Origin: Cacajao melanocephalus
Lineage: Eukaryota; Chordata; Mammalia; Primates; Pitheciidae
Assembly: GCA_963573385.1 (NCBI GenBank)
Contig: CAUYLG010022154.1
Coordinates: 48,958 to 112,957 of the forward strand
Reading direction: 5' to 3'
Length of the DNA: 64,000 bases
Part shown: in pieces, positions 53,080 through 64,000 of the stretch
Layout: each line of letters starts with the position of its first letter
How positions within the stretch are numbered: the first letter of the stretch is position 1
Position numbers and translations under genes: made by a program
The notes under the pieces: model-generated
Told to the model about the DNA's origin: nothing
What the model saw: the letters and a program-made list of their open reading frames with translations, nothing else
The model's database searches: none

Positions 53080-53770
53080 CTTTATGTTTAATGAAAATAT
53101 AGCGTATGTAGAGAAAAGTGTGAAGCTCAGTGAATTTTCACCAAGTTAAAACACTCAGGTAACCACCACCCATAACAATAAATCAAACAGTATCAGCATT
53201 TTATGAGCCCACTCATATTTCCCCATGTCACCATCCTCTCTATCACCCAGAAGTAATCCCTAGCCTTCCTTCTACCATCATAAATTAGGTTTTTACTAAT
53301 TAACAGAACTAGATTTTTTTGTTTTTATATAAACATATAATATTATTTTGTGTCAGGTTTCAAAAATTCAATATCATATTTGTTAGGTTCATCCAAGGGG
53401 CTATGTGTGATTACTATGTTCTTTCATATTCATTGTTAATAGTATTCCACTGTGTGATTATTTCATAATTTATCTATCTAATTTTTTGCTGATGGATATT
53501 TCTGGGATTTTTTTTCTAGCTTTCTAGCAGTACAAATGAGTGCTTCTATTAGTATTTTTGTAAATCCTACTTGTGGTACACATATACATATTTCTGTTAT
53601 ACATATCCTTATGGGTGAAACTGATGGGCTATAGGATATATATACCTCCAATTTTAGTAGATACTGCTCCACAGGTTTACACAGTGGTCATACCTATTTA
53701 TATTCTCACTATCAAAACATGAAAGCTACAGTTATTCCATATCCGTCCTGACATTTGTTATCATTAGTTG
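53080..53770 (-). mobile_element. Old L1M 3' end, antisense
   Basis: tgaattttcaccaagttaaa, taaccaccacccataacaat, atagtattccactgtgtgat and ggtttacacagtggtcatac. Confidence 0.8.
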
Positions 53771-54164
53771 TTTTAAATTTAGCTGCCTTGGTAAGTCACA
53801 GCCTGTACATTTAACTACTAAGTTGTTCTGCCTACCGTATTGTGAGAGCTCATACTTGTCAAAGAATGTATCGCAGATTAAAAATTAAAGTATCAACTTG
53901 CAATGCAAGTTCAAGTTTTCCTTTCCAATCCTACTGTAATGCTTACCTTCCATTTCCCTTTGACTCTGCTTTTCCACGTAGTCTTTCCTCTAATCTCTCT
54001 GTTGTGATTCCAGGGCAGTATTATTGGCTATCTATAATTATGATCTATTATTTATTAAATTTCTAACATATCATCTGACTGGAACTTATTAATTCCTTAA
54101 ATGCCCCTGATATGCTTGCCTGGGCGATGTCATGTCAAACAAGGTTTATTAGTGCAGCTTGGAA

Positions 54165-54430
54165 AACTCAATCTACATAGTGCAGATTCTCTCAAATGGT
54201 GATGATTGCGATCCTTTATCCCCTATTGCAGATCAGGGATTGAAATGTGACTTCATCTCTTACTAGTGAAGGCACTGCCTCTATGCCTCAGGTTTGTTTA
54301 TTTATTTTTGAATCTGAAAAATGAGCATCACCTCATGGGGCTGATGTAAGACTGTAATAAGGTAATATTAGTGAAGTATTCAGCACTTAGAAAATGATCA
54401 ATAGATATGAACTATTATCATTATTATTAC
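54165..54430 (+). mobile_element. MIR SINE relic
   Basis: aaaaatgagcatcacctcat ggggctgatg and gatcaatagatatgaactat. Confidence 0.7.
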
Positions 54431-54590
54431 CTTCTGTGAGGAAGGCACTGTTATTATCCCCATTTTGAAGACAAATAAACGAAAACTTAGAGAATTAAAC
54501 TTGGCCGCTGTGATCACATAGTTCATACTTGGTAGAGATGAGATTCTAAACCAGCTCTATCCAATTCCAGAGTGAGTGCTACCATCAGCC
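54431..54590 (-). mobile_element. MIR SINE relic, opposite orientation
   Basis: tattatccccattttgaaga and tggtagagatgagattctaa. Confidence 0.65.
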
Positions 54591-54867
54591 AGTCTGAGGG
54601 CTGTATCATCTGAATCTTCATTGAAATCATAAATGCAATGTCAAGAGGACAAAACTATGAGGAAAGCTAGTCAAGACTTTCTTTTCGGCTGATTTCAAAC
54701 AAGGTAACTGTGTCTCTTTGAGAATAGTCTTTCAAACCAGATGGTCCTTTCTTCATCTTTAAAATAGGTAATGCAGAGAGACCTTAGCACATGTTTTACT
54801 AAAACTTCTTATACTTCAATTCTATCAAAAATGAAAACAATGGTAAATATCTGTGAATCAGTATGTG

Positions 54868-54868
<1 letters not shown>

Positions 54869-54912
<44 letters not shown>
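54869..54912 (+). repeat. (GT)n microsatellite, ~20 units
   Basis: Uninterrupted gt run ending in atgtgaag. Likely polymorphic. Confidence 0.97.
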
Positions 54913-54915
<3 letters not shown>

Positions 54916-55399
54916 AAGCTATTTCAGTTTCTAGTAATTACTATTTCATTTCCTAAGTGCCATCTCTTTATAAATCTATTCTTTTTAAAACATCCTCTTT
55001 TGGGAAATGCTAATAACCCACCAAAGCATGTTAAGTTCATCTCTCCCAGTGAAAGCTGATAAGGTGAGAGTAAAAACATCTCAGAGTAGGAGAGTTGGGT
55101 TCTAGAAGCTTTCTATCAAGATGCCAGAGAAATACGGATAATATCTTGATTTAGAATGACCCAAAAGCAACTATGGAGCTGTTGAAAAACAGTCACTGCT
55201 CGTTGTGGGAGGGCTGGGAAAATGATTTAATTCTTGTCCACAAGCCAATAAGCTGTGTACAAGCCAGTTTTAGAAGTAAAACTAGAGTCTATTGTTGGTA
55301 ACATCAACATTTCTAGAATGCTTCCCCTAATCACATTGGGAGAAATAAACCCTCCACTAGAAAGCTTCATGACCAGTGATAAGACCAGATCTAAGACCA

Positions 55400-55565
55400 C
55401 AGACTTAATTAAATCAATAAACATGTAATAGATGTCCAATATATACTAGGAACTGGGGATTAAAAAACTAAGTAAGTTATTTTTCCTTGACCTTGAGAAG
55501 TGCACCATAATGGGGCAGAATGGTATGTAAGCATGTAATTAGTATGCAGTAGAGTAAGTCTATAA
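55400..55565 (-). mobile_element. L2 3' end, antisense
   Basis: aatatatactaggaactggg and ttgaccttgagaagtgcacc. Confidence 0.5.
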
Positions 55566-55621
55566 TGAAGTTAGCTACAAGCTGCAGAATAAAGTGAAAT
55601 GTAGTCTCCATGTTTTTATAA

Positions 55622-56053
<432 letters not shown>

Positions 56054-56359
56054 TAAGTAATGATAAGATCATTAGTGATCCTGTGATGAGCTAGATAATG
56101 CATCAGCCTCTTATATTTAATATAAGACTAAAAGGAAAGCGATAGTGTTGAAATGTAAGGCATTGAGACACAGTGATGGAGGATAAACCTAGGAGTTTAG
56201 GAACACGGCATATTTGACAATGTTCTTTACATCAACTAAATAGCTGCCAATTTCAACATGACGAAGAACACTCCTCAGAAGTTCCTGTGGTCCTCCAACA
56301 GGCAGACTTCCAAGGCTTTAAGAAGTCCTTGGTGCAGAGCACTGGAGACGATTCCCTAC

Positions 56360-56497
56360 CTGACATCTGCAGGGTCTTCCGTGACGAGCACATCGGTCTT
56401 GCAGCTGGCCAGGGGGTTGATGGACAGCTCCACAGGCGGAACCACAAAGCTTTTGCTGACAGGAAGCCAGAGGCCTTGGCCCAAGCTGAAAGTAGAC
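56360..56497 (-). CDS. ASTN2: Astrotactin-2 internal coding exon (exon C)
   Basis: 138-bp minus-strand exon. The acceptor is ...cttacattgcag (just above 56497), with a rather purine-interrupted tract. The donor is CAG|gtaggg (56359 downward), weaker than consensus at intron positions +4 and +6. The AG carried from exon B plus G gives Arg, and the frame continues [13 protein letters not shown], then [20 protein letters not shown], then [12 protein letters not shown], leaving AG. This is the extracellular segment before the next cysteine-rich region and MACPF domain of astrotactin. It is phase 2 at both ends (46 codons). Downstream on the minus strand I could find no further astrotactin exon before the window ends at position 1, so the following intron exceeds 56 kb. 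Confidence 0.88.
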
Positions 56498-57265
56498 CTG
56501 CAATGTAAGAGTTTCCATTGGGGAACTCCCTGGGAAGCAGAGAGCAAACAGAATAAAGGGGCCCCTGTTCCCATCCCTTCTAGGACAATTTCCTACTTCT
56601 CCACCCATGTCCCTTGCATTATTTAAGAAACAATATCGGCCAACTTTCTCCAGACCTGGAAGAACATTTCTCAACTCTGTTAAACATTTAGCCCACGCAT
56701 TGGTTTGTGCTGCTCAGTTCCTTTTCCTGATTTACTAGTGGACACCATGAGGATAGGGATCGTCGCTGCTCTGATTTTCCAGCAGTCCTGACATACAGCA
56801 GGAGTTCCATAAGCGACTGCCATGTCAGCAGGGACAGTCTGACACAAAGGTTAAGAGCACGGACTTTGAATCAGTTTGAACTAAGATCTGATTCCCAGTT
56901 TTGCCACTTAATTTGCTGTATGTCTTTATCTACGCATGTATTGAAGCTTTACACAAGACTTTGTGGAGGTGGTAGGAAGAGGTTCTATGGATACAGAGTA
57001 TTTTTAAACTCCAGACTTAATAATCAGTAATGTCTCCTCCAGTTCGAGTAGCTGAGTCTATAAGTCTAGCTGCCAGTCAAATGGGAATTAGATTCCCATA
57101 GCAACCTGGGCCATGATGGTACGTTAGCACCAAGGAGAGCTCTTTTGTACTCAGTGCAGCTCATGAGTGCACAGGCTCAATAGTCTTAAGGATGCATGAC
57201 CACATCTTCCTATCGGTCCTTTCTCCATTTCCCAGAATTATGCCCCAACAAGAAGGCCAACTCAC
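56498..57265 (-). other. ASTN2: ASTN2 intron between exons B and C (768 bp)
   Basis: GT-AG intron on the minus strand: gtgagttggc at its 5' end and cattgcag at its 3' end. It holds one MIR relic at 56840-56935 and otherwise no recognisable repeat. Confidence 0.85.
56840..56935 (+). mobile_element. MIR SINE relic in short ASTN2 intron
   Basis: gttaagagcacggactttga, atctgattcccagttttgcc. Confidence 0.75.
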
Positions 57266-57340
57266 CTGAGAATCTTTTCAGGGGCTTGCTCCCCTGTCAC
57301 CAGATCATAGCCTCTCTCAAGTGTTGTGTAAGGCCAAGGT
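57266..57340 (-). CDS. ASTN2: Astrotactin-2 internal coding exon (exon B)
   Basis: 75-bp minus-strand exon with a strong acceptor (ctccttcttcccatag, just above 57340) and a consensus donor CAG|gtgagt (57265 downward). With the GG left by the previous exon it makes Gly and then reads PWPYTTLERGYDLVTGEQ and APEKIL, leaving AG. It is the linker between the EGF-like module and the conserved extracellular region. Both borders are phase 2 and the length is a multiple of three, so skipping it would remove 25 codons without a frameshift. It is separated from exon A by a 512-bp intron. The match to astrotactin is a recalled family match; frame continuity on both sides is seen directly. Confidence 0.88.
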
Positions 57341-57852
57341 CTATGGGAAGAAGGAGAGGGGAGAGGAGATGACATTAGTCAGAAGCAGGTAGGATGCACA
57401 TGTGGATCCTTCTCTAGAGTAGCTTTACAAACAATCACATTCTGCAGAAATAATTATTGGGCAAGACTATTTATATTATAAAAGAATGTCTCCAATATGC
57501 AGAAGGATTCAGCTCTTTCATAAAGTGTACATGCCCATTTAGGAGTCTGTTTAAAATGTGATGCTTTTTCTTTGTCAGTCCACTTAAGGAAGTGCTCATT
57601 GATTACTTTGTTTGAGCAGGTGACTTAAATGTCAGCCTTTGTTCTCTAGAATTTTCATCAGTCAAATACCTTTAATACTAAAATGTGCTTCTGTGGGAAA
57701 GTAGGAATCCCTTCCCATTTGGGTTTTGCAGGAACACAACTGTTGCAGAGAAACAGTCCTCTTTGTGGAGATGCCTGGGGCCTCTGGCAACAGAACAGAG
57801 GAGGTAAACTGGGTCCTGCACTGTCCCGGTCCTGATGCCCTTTGCCACTCAC
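57341..57852 (-). other. ASTN2: ASTN2 intron between exons A and B (512 bp)
   Basis: GT-AG intron on the minus strand: gtgagtggca at its 5' end and ttcccatag at its 3' end. No interspersed repeat was recognised. Confidence 0.85.
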
Positions 57853-57937
57853 CCTTCACTCTGTCCCCAATCACTGCGCACACACAGGTGTCTGTGAACA
57901 GGGTCAGGGGCATAGCCTTCATGACAGCTGCACTCTC
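57853..57937 (-). CDS. ASTN2: Astrotactin-2 internal coding exon, EGF-like module (exon A)
   Basis: Internal 85-bp exon on the minus strand. The acceptor is a pyrimidine-rich tract ending ttacttacag (just above 57937) and the donor is gtgagt (57852 downward). The open frame starts with two bases completing a split codon and reads [18 protein letters not shown] followed by VRSDWGQSE, leaving two bases (GG). The C-x-C-x2-G-Y spacing and the later Cys are typical of the end of an EGF-like domain. Astrotactins are neuronal membrane glycoproteins with two transmembrane segments, EGF-like, MACPF and fibronectin III regions. ASTN2 is known to control ASTN1 surface levels during glial-guided migration and to traffic synaptic proteins. 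As I recall it, ASTN1 has different residues here (DPVHKHLCIRNEWG), so ASTN2 is preferred. The one other open frame at this exon does not continue into the next exon. Confidence 0.88.
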
Positions 57938-58099
57938 CTGTAAGTAAAAAGAAGAAACATTCTTATGAAGTAGAGTCTCCCCAAATAGGCTTTTCTCTGG
58001 TTTGCTTGTTTTCCTAAGACATAAAGTGAGCTTCCTAGGTTTAGAAAAGGCACATGGAAAGAGGGTAGTCTGGTCCATCAAACACTGTGGTTAACACGG

Positions 58100-58255
58100 T
58101 TTATTCCTTTGTTCATTCACTCATTTATTCATTCATTCAACAAGTCCTGGCCACACTCTGACAGGCAGTCAGCTCAGCACTGCAGATTCAGAGGTCAAAG
58201 TTACAACCCAGCTGCTAAAGGAGTTCACAATTTAAGACAGGGAAACAGGAAGTGA
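58100..58255 (-). mobile_element. L2 3' end, antisense
   Basis: ttcattcattcaacaagtcc, aaaggagttcacaatttaag. Confidence 0.65.
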
Positions 58256-58269
58256 TCAGGCTGCTACAA

Positions 58270-58480
58270 ATGGAGGTCTTCTTTTCAAATATTAAAATTT
58301 TGATAAAGTGCATTTACTCTAGAGGTATAATCAGAAAACTGAATTATCTTCATCTGAATGAATAGGTCTTCTCTATCCATAAATCTCAAATTAAATGCCA
58401 CTATCTCCAAGAAACCTTTGATTTTCCCTTTCAGAACAATCCTGTCTGTAGTCTCCTGGTTTTATTCTGGGTTTTCATTT
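58270..58480 (+). mobile_element. L2 LINE fragment
   Basis: aaatgccactatctccaaga aacctttgat, then the tgtagtctcctggttttatt stretch. Confidence 0.55.
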
Positions 58481-58489
58481 TAAAATTGT

Positions 58490-58600
58490 TTTTCCTCTCC
58501 TCCCCTTCCTTCTACTATCATCCTTTCTTTGGTCCTCTTTTCTCCTTTCTCTCTCTCTTCCCATTCTTTTTCATTTCTTTCCTTTCCGTCTATCCATTTA
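58490..58600 (+). repeat. Pyrimidine-rich tract
   Basis: cttttctcctttctctctct and similar, ~90% C/T. Confidence 0.8.
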
Positions 58601-58653
58601 TGAATCCATCCATTATTTTTTCTTCCGGGCAGGCATTATACTTAGTTGCATGA

Positions 58654-59178
<525 letters not shown>

Positions 59179-59581
59179 TGATTTAATGAGTTACTGCTTT
59201 TTTCTCTAAGGTGTATTTGTGGGATGCTTAAAGATGCTTTACCAAAAACAGATTCTATGTAAAAATATGGTTTTTAAACACTACCTCATTCCTCAGAGCC
59301 AGTGTAGTATGATTCTCTATGAGGGTGATACATACACAATTTTCACCAACTTATTTTTCTTTGGGAACCTTGCTGGTGGAATGACTCACAGAATTAGAAT
59401 TCTATGGAACACATCTTGGGAAATGCTGGTAGAAACTGCCCTGGCTTTGCCTACTGCCTAGAATAGGGTCGGTGCTTAACAATGTGATTTGAATGAATAA
59501 TTAACTATCTGTTATGGCTCTGGTAAATTTCCAGGATAATGAGGTGGCTTGTCTTCTTTCTCATCTTTGCATAATCACATT

Positions 59582-59622
59582 CTCTCTCTCTCTGTCTACA
59601 CACACACACACACACACACAGA
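59582..59622 (+). repeat. (TC)n-(CA)n compound microsatellite
   Basis: ctctctctctgtctacacac followed by about nine more ca units. Confidence 0.95.
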
Positions 59623-61149
59623 GATAAATCTTTCACCCTTGGATCTTGCAGTGATTCTGATAGACAGGACCTGAAAGTTTTCAAATCATGTCCGTGGAAA
59701 TGTATTACTTAACAGAGATTTAAGGACTATGCAAATATTGTATTTTAATTTTTCTTAAAAGTTTTTTTTAATTTTAAACATATAAACATAATAAAGAATA
59801 AACACTCAGATCTCACACGCCAGAATTTAGGATACGGAAGAAAGTATCAGTTGCCAGATAAACTTATTTTATGCAGGCTTCAGGGAAAAAAATTATCTCC
59901 TGTCATCTTTGTTTCAACAAAAAGGATACTGAGGATGAGTCAAGGTGCCAGCAAGCTCATTCCATTTGCAACTACATATTTTGTGAATCAGGATTTTCTC
60001 AACTTTATACAACTAAAATAAAATATTGTAGTAAATAGAATACTAGAGTAACTCAGGTTCTACAGCTATCACCCTTAACTCTGGATTTTGAAATGTACGT
60101 ATTCATCAAGTAAACTATTGTTCTTTCTGATGAACTGTAAATGTTATAAATTTGACCTTACCTGAAGTCTCTAAAAACACTGTAACTTGTTTTATAGATG
60201 GTACTGCTGCTTAATCTTTGTATTCCCGGCACCTATTGTCAAATAGCCTGGGCTTAATGAATATTGGCTAAACTAAAATGATAGTAAGACAAAGTATAGA
60301 CTGAAGAATAGATCAGAGATAGTATTCAAAATATTCAGAATGGGGTTGTTGAAAGACACAAGGACAGACAGAAGACTTGTCCTTTTCCCCCTCTCTTCTT
60401 ACCTGGAAAATAAGGAGGGCTTGCTCACAGGTGGGAATGTTCTCTGTACTCCTCCCCTCCAATATCATGCCTGGGGTCTCCCACCGAGTGGAAGTCCTGT
60501 AAGTAGTGCTGCCTAATGAACTGATTGTTGCCAGAGGTAAGGGTAATGGAAGGAAAAGGCTAAGGGCCTTGAACATGGATGAAAATAATTAACCAAGGGG
60601 GGGAGGGGCGGGAGTCATTAATGATATGTTAAAATGCAACAGTCCCTTCATGAAATATTCACTACTTTAAACATGTCTAATATGAAAGATTAAAAGTCCT
60701 AGGATTGTCCTCGAGACTCCCAGGACTGATTTATGATCTGCCACAAGCCACAGGCCTCATGATTCATAATGGGAGAGGTAAAATGGTTACCTCTGGCAAA
60801 CGAGCAGGAAGTCAGGCTGGGGTGGGTGAGGAGGGGCCAGCAAGGAGGATCCTTCTTCTTTATGGGAAGAGCAAAGATTGAGGTCCCTATCCCTTCTGCA
60901 GTGACTCTGCAGGAAGTAGCACAGTTCACTTCTTTCCTCTTTCTCTTGCTTTTGGAAATACTGGTGAGATGGAGAAATTTATTTGGAAGAAGGGTGCTGC
61001 TATATGTTTTTCTTTCCTCCTTGTGTACTTACTAGGCAAGTTTTCCCTGACTCAGAATGGATCACTAATGACTGATGCTCATTATACAACAAATATATAT
61101 TTTGCAATTAAGAGGCATTCACCCTGGAGACCCCCATGAGGCTGCCTGG

Positions 61150-61345
61150 AGAACAGAAAGTAGGCAGAGGGAAAAGCCCCTGAGTGCTGAAAGCAGATGT
61201 ACCTGGCTCCATCCTCTTGTTCTCTCCCTAGTTGTGTGGCCTTGGGAAAATCATCTTTTTGGTTTCAGTTTTCTCATTTAAGAATGGGGATGATAGTAAT
61301 GTCTATCTCCTAGAGCTGATGTAAGAACAAATTGAAATAGCAAAG
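61150..61345 (+). mobile_element. MIR SINE
   Basis: gttgtgtggccttgggaaaa, ttctcatttaagaatgggga and gagctgatgtaagaac. Confidence 0.75.
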
Positions 61346-61394
61346 AATAAAGCTAGAGGCTCAGGTGACAGTTGATGGTCAAGAAGTGAGTTTC

Positions 61395-61493
61395 TGGGTA
61401 CTATGCACACTACATGGGTAAAGTATATCCATGTAACAAACCTGCAACATGTACCCCCTACATAAGTAAAAAAGTTGAATTAAAAAAAAAAAA
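61395..61493 (+). mobile_element. Very short L1 3' end (99 bp)
   Basis: gtatatccatgtaacaaacc tgcaacatgt and an A-tail. Target duplication agaagtgagtttc / agaaatgtgtttc (61382, 61494). Confidence 0.88.
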
Positions 61494-62059
61494 AGAAATG
61501 TGTTTCCTTCCCTTTAATTCCAAGCTGGCCACTGGGTTCTGGTATATGTTTACATTTAGATAAGACTATCACCCCTAACTCCTAACTCCTTACATATTAG
61601 ATATGTAGAGACACAAATTACCTCCTTTTTGGGCCTCAGTTTTTCTTTCTGTAAAATGGAAGGTTGGAGTAGATCACTCATCAGTTCTGAGCACCAAGAG
61701 TCAGCTGTTTGCATTCGCCTTTCCGAATCCCTAACCTCGGTTTTCTGGATACCGTTTGCTTTCGTTTCAGCTGCAATCATTCTTAGCAGCAGCCTGGGTG
61801 TCTCTAGGAAGATCTCCATCAATGCCATAGCTATTGGCTTTATTGACTCCTGCTTCCTATTTTGCTGGCTCAGCTAACTCTCCACTATTTGCAGGCAGGC
61901 ATTTCCTTCTTGCAAGATGCAAAGCCTCTGATAGCCAGAGCTGACGGTAATTAACCTCTTCCCTGGGTGAGTCCTTCCTTCAACTCTGCTTCTGCACACC
62001 CAGAGCAGCAAGGCCATCAAAGATCAACTCTCCAGGGATGCATGTAACTGTGCTGACTG

Positions 62060-62190
62060 TGAACGTCTATACTCCCTATCCCTATCATTCCAGTACCTTC
62101 CTTGCTCACCACTGCATATCAGCACCTCCTGCACTGCCTGGTACAGAGAGTAGGAATTCAGTAAATAAATGCTAAATAGATGAAGGGATA
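62060..62190 (+). mobile_element. L2 LINE 3' end
   Basis: cactgcctggtacagagagt aggaattcag and a taaataaatgctaaata tail. Confidence 0.65.
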
Positions 62191-62224
62191 TATTTCACAA
62201 TAGTAGTGCTTATGCCAATGGAAT

Positions 62225-62385
62225 CGTGTAATAATTTTTTACTTGACTGTTCCCCTACTAAGCTGGGAATTCCTTGATTGCAAAAACATTTTCTTAATCA
62301 TCCTGTATTCTAATAATTCACACAGTGCCTGATAAGGGGTAGGCAACTCATTTGTTGAATGAATGAATGCATGAATTAGTAAATT
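62225..62385 (+). mobile_element. L2 LINE 3' end (second copy)
   Basis: agctgggaattccttgattg and catttgttgaatgaatgaat. Confidence 0.7.
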
Positions 62386-62549
62386 CATCCATATATCATG
62401 ATTACCATGAATTTAGGCTGAGTTCATTTAGAATAATGATGACTCTGCTGAGGACTGGAAGAAACTTTCTATATCCAAGATAGGTATTTGCCAAGGAAAC
62501 AAAGAGTGCAAACAGAAGTGCTGATGAAATGTCTAAAACAGAATTCTAT

Positions 62550-62720
62550 TTCACATCAGAGCAGAAAAGACCCTTAAGGATCATCTAGTTCACACTTTCC
62601 CAGTTTCATTATTCAGAAAAGGAGACTCAAGCTAAGAGAGTAAAGAAGTTTGTCAAAATCACTGGTCTAGCCTCTGGGCCAGCCAGGATGAAAACCCAGG
62701 GCTCTTGGCCACCACTGCAG
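62550..62720 (-). mobile_element. MIR-like SINE relic
   Basis: gacccttaaggatcatctag, ttcattattcagaaaaggag and aaaacccagggctcttgg. Confidence 0.5.
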
Positions 62721-63239
62721 TGTCCTTCTGCTCCATTGGTGGTATCAATAGTTTACTGCATCCTGGAACCTTTTGTAGCAATTTTTCTGTGCACTTCTGA
62801 CATTACCAAGTTTTCTAAAAATGAGAGCATTTACAAACAGGTATTATTTAAACAGTAACATGAATTTGAAATACCCTTAAGTACGTTAGAAACATACATT
62901 TATATGTTGTTAATAATGGAGACCTAAAAGAAGAATTTACTCTCTTCATTATCATGGTTCTCATAAGGGAATTCAATTAAGTGATTTTCTGTCTGGCTAA
63001 TTACTAGATCTGTGTTATCAGCAATAGATGAGTTGCATTGGTTTTAAAAGATTTACTCTTCATGTCTCCTGGCTGCCATTTGTTGAGTTCTCTTTCTATG
63101 TTACATGCATTCTCATTCCAGAAACTCTTGGGCAAAAAACAACAGAACGCCTTGATCGTGAACAATCTGTGTTCATCTCCTGTGAGATTCTTCCAAACAG
63201 GACAATGCCTTCTTGTTAATCACATAAGGCCAGCAGACT

Positions 63240-63500
63240 GGTGAAACAGTTCAGAGTGTGAGTGGGCCTTCAAATCATCATGTACCGCATTCAAATCCTG
63301 GATCTGCCTGCCTCTTCAAGTTTGTAAGAACCTGATAAATGGCTTCTTCAAGATAAAATGCCTGGATCTGCCTGCCTCTTCAAGATAAATGGCTTCTTCT
63401 CTCCCTGAGCCTGTTACCTTTATCTGTAATGGAGCTGATATCATATACCTGTGAGAAGAATCAAGTGCTGTATCTGAAAAATCTCAGCACAGTCTTTGGC
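63240..63500 (+). mobile_element. MIR SINE with internal duplication
   Basis: cttcaaatcatcatgtaccg, attcaaatcctggatctgcc and ggagctgatatcatatacct. Confidence 0.65.
63297..63400 (+). repeat. 64-bp direct duplication, second copy shortened
   Basis: cctggatctgcctgcctctt caag begins at 63297 and 63361. The second copy joins directly to ataaatggcttcttc, lacking about 14 bp present in the first. Confidence 0.93.
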
Positions 63501-63711
63501 ACATTTCTTCTTGCTGAGAACACAACAGCTGTTTGAGTTCATATAATCATTGTTCCTGGGTAGGAGGGGTCCATCCAGTATGTTGTTTTAGTGGAAAGGA
63601 AAGGTGTTTAGAATGAAGGATGGTCACAAATCCAAGGTATGCCCTTCACAAAACCAAAGAGACCACAGTTTCTTTATCTGTAATTTGACACAATTTTTTA
63701 AAAAATTATTA

Positions 63712-64000
63712 TAATTTTTGGGAGAGATCCAAAATGGCTGATTAACAACAGCCCAGGATTGTAGCTCCCAGTGAAAGCACAGAGAGCGAGTGGGCGCCGC
63801 AATTTCAGACGAGTTTCTGTGGCCCACAAACTGGGAGATTCCCAGCGGAGGAGCCACACGTCACCAGCGCGACTCTTTTGGCCGGCACAGCTGTTTTGCC
63901 GGCGCCCCGGCGGGGCGCAGCGCTTCTCAGTGCAGAGTATACGCGACTGGGCGCCCTTTGAGTCAGCTCGGCTGGTCCCACCACCGCAAGGAGAACAGCA
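63712..64000 (+). mobile_element. Primate L1 5' UTR start (truncated by window end)
   Basis: gggagagatccaaaatggct, gattgtagctcccagtgaaa, caaactgggagattcccagc and a CpG-rich stretch (gccggcgccccggcggggcg). This is the beginning of an L1 5' UTR, which carries an internal promoter and, in related elements, an antisense promoter. Unlike the other L1 pieces here it is not 5'-truncated. Whether ORF1 and ORF2 follow cannot be seen. Confidence 0.82.

Noticed and set aside
56180..56359. Open frames continuing past exon C on the minus strand
   Set aside because: The exon frame stops at once (AGG TAG). The frames below need a frameshift to join and match nothing I know.
57662..58081. 139-codon minus ORF over exon A
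   Set aside because: It uses a different frame from the one that continues through exons B and C; it is a shadow of the exon.

Overview
This is primate, almost certainly human, nuclear DNA. It contains Alu elements of several ages, MaLR/THE1-type LTRs, primate L1 ends, MIR and L2 relics, and introns with standard GT-AG borders. There is no operon, phage or prokaryotic structure.

The only protein-coding sequence I can support is three short exons on the minus strand, at 57853-57937, 57266-57340 and 56360-56497. Each has clean splice sites and they read through in one frame (85 + 75 + 138 bp). The translation matches astrotactin: the end of an EGF-like module, then a conserved extracellular linker ahead of the MACPF part. 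Residues that differ between the two human paralogues (for example SDWGQSEG and GEQAPEKIL) fit ASTN2 rather than ASTN1 as I remember them, so the locus is probably ASTN2 (human 9q33.1, minus strand). The small introns are 512 and 768 bp. The next exon downstream is not visible, so positions 1-56359 belong to one intron longer than 56 kb, and 57938-64000 is part of the upstream intron.

Layout: 1-10000 holds an ERVL-like LTR with an internal 31-bp minisatellite, a THE1/MST solo LTR, a pair of nested MaLR LTRs, and an ERV1-type solo LTR carrying an Alu. 10000-20000 is mostly MIR/L2 relics, a repeat-poor AT-rich block that may be a conserved non-coding element, one Alu and an L1 3' end. 20000-30000 holds a ~490-bp ACC/ATC triplet array set among MIRs, an Alu, a Tigger-like DNA transposon with an inserted Alu monomer, and L2 pieces. 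30000-45000 holds another MaLR LTR, old L1 UTR blocks, TG/GA and TC microsatellites, inverted Alus, hAT-type MITEs (MER20, MER5A) and a nested L1. 45000-56000 is a repeat-poor stretch, an Alu, a MER5A split by an MLT1-like LTR, and MIR/L1 relics. 57938-64000 has L2/MIR relics, an Alu and the CpG-rich 5' end of a primate L1 that runs off the window.

I found no previously undescribed gene system. The best leads are the exon phase and splice-site structure of ASTN2, several nested-insertion records with target-site duplications, the triplet array, and three repeat-free blocks that could be enhancers. Repeat family names come from memory of consensus sequences, not from a database search.
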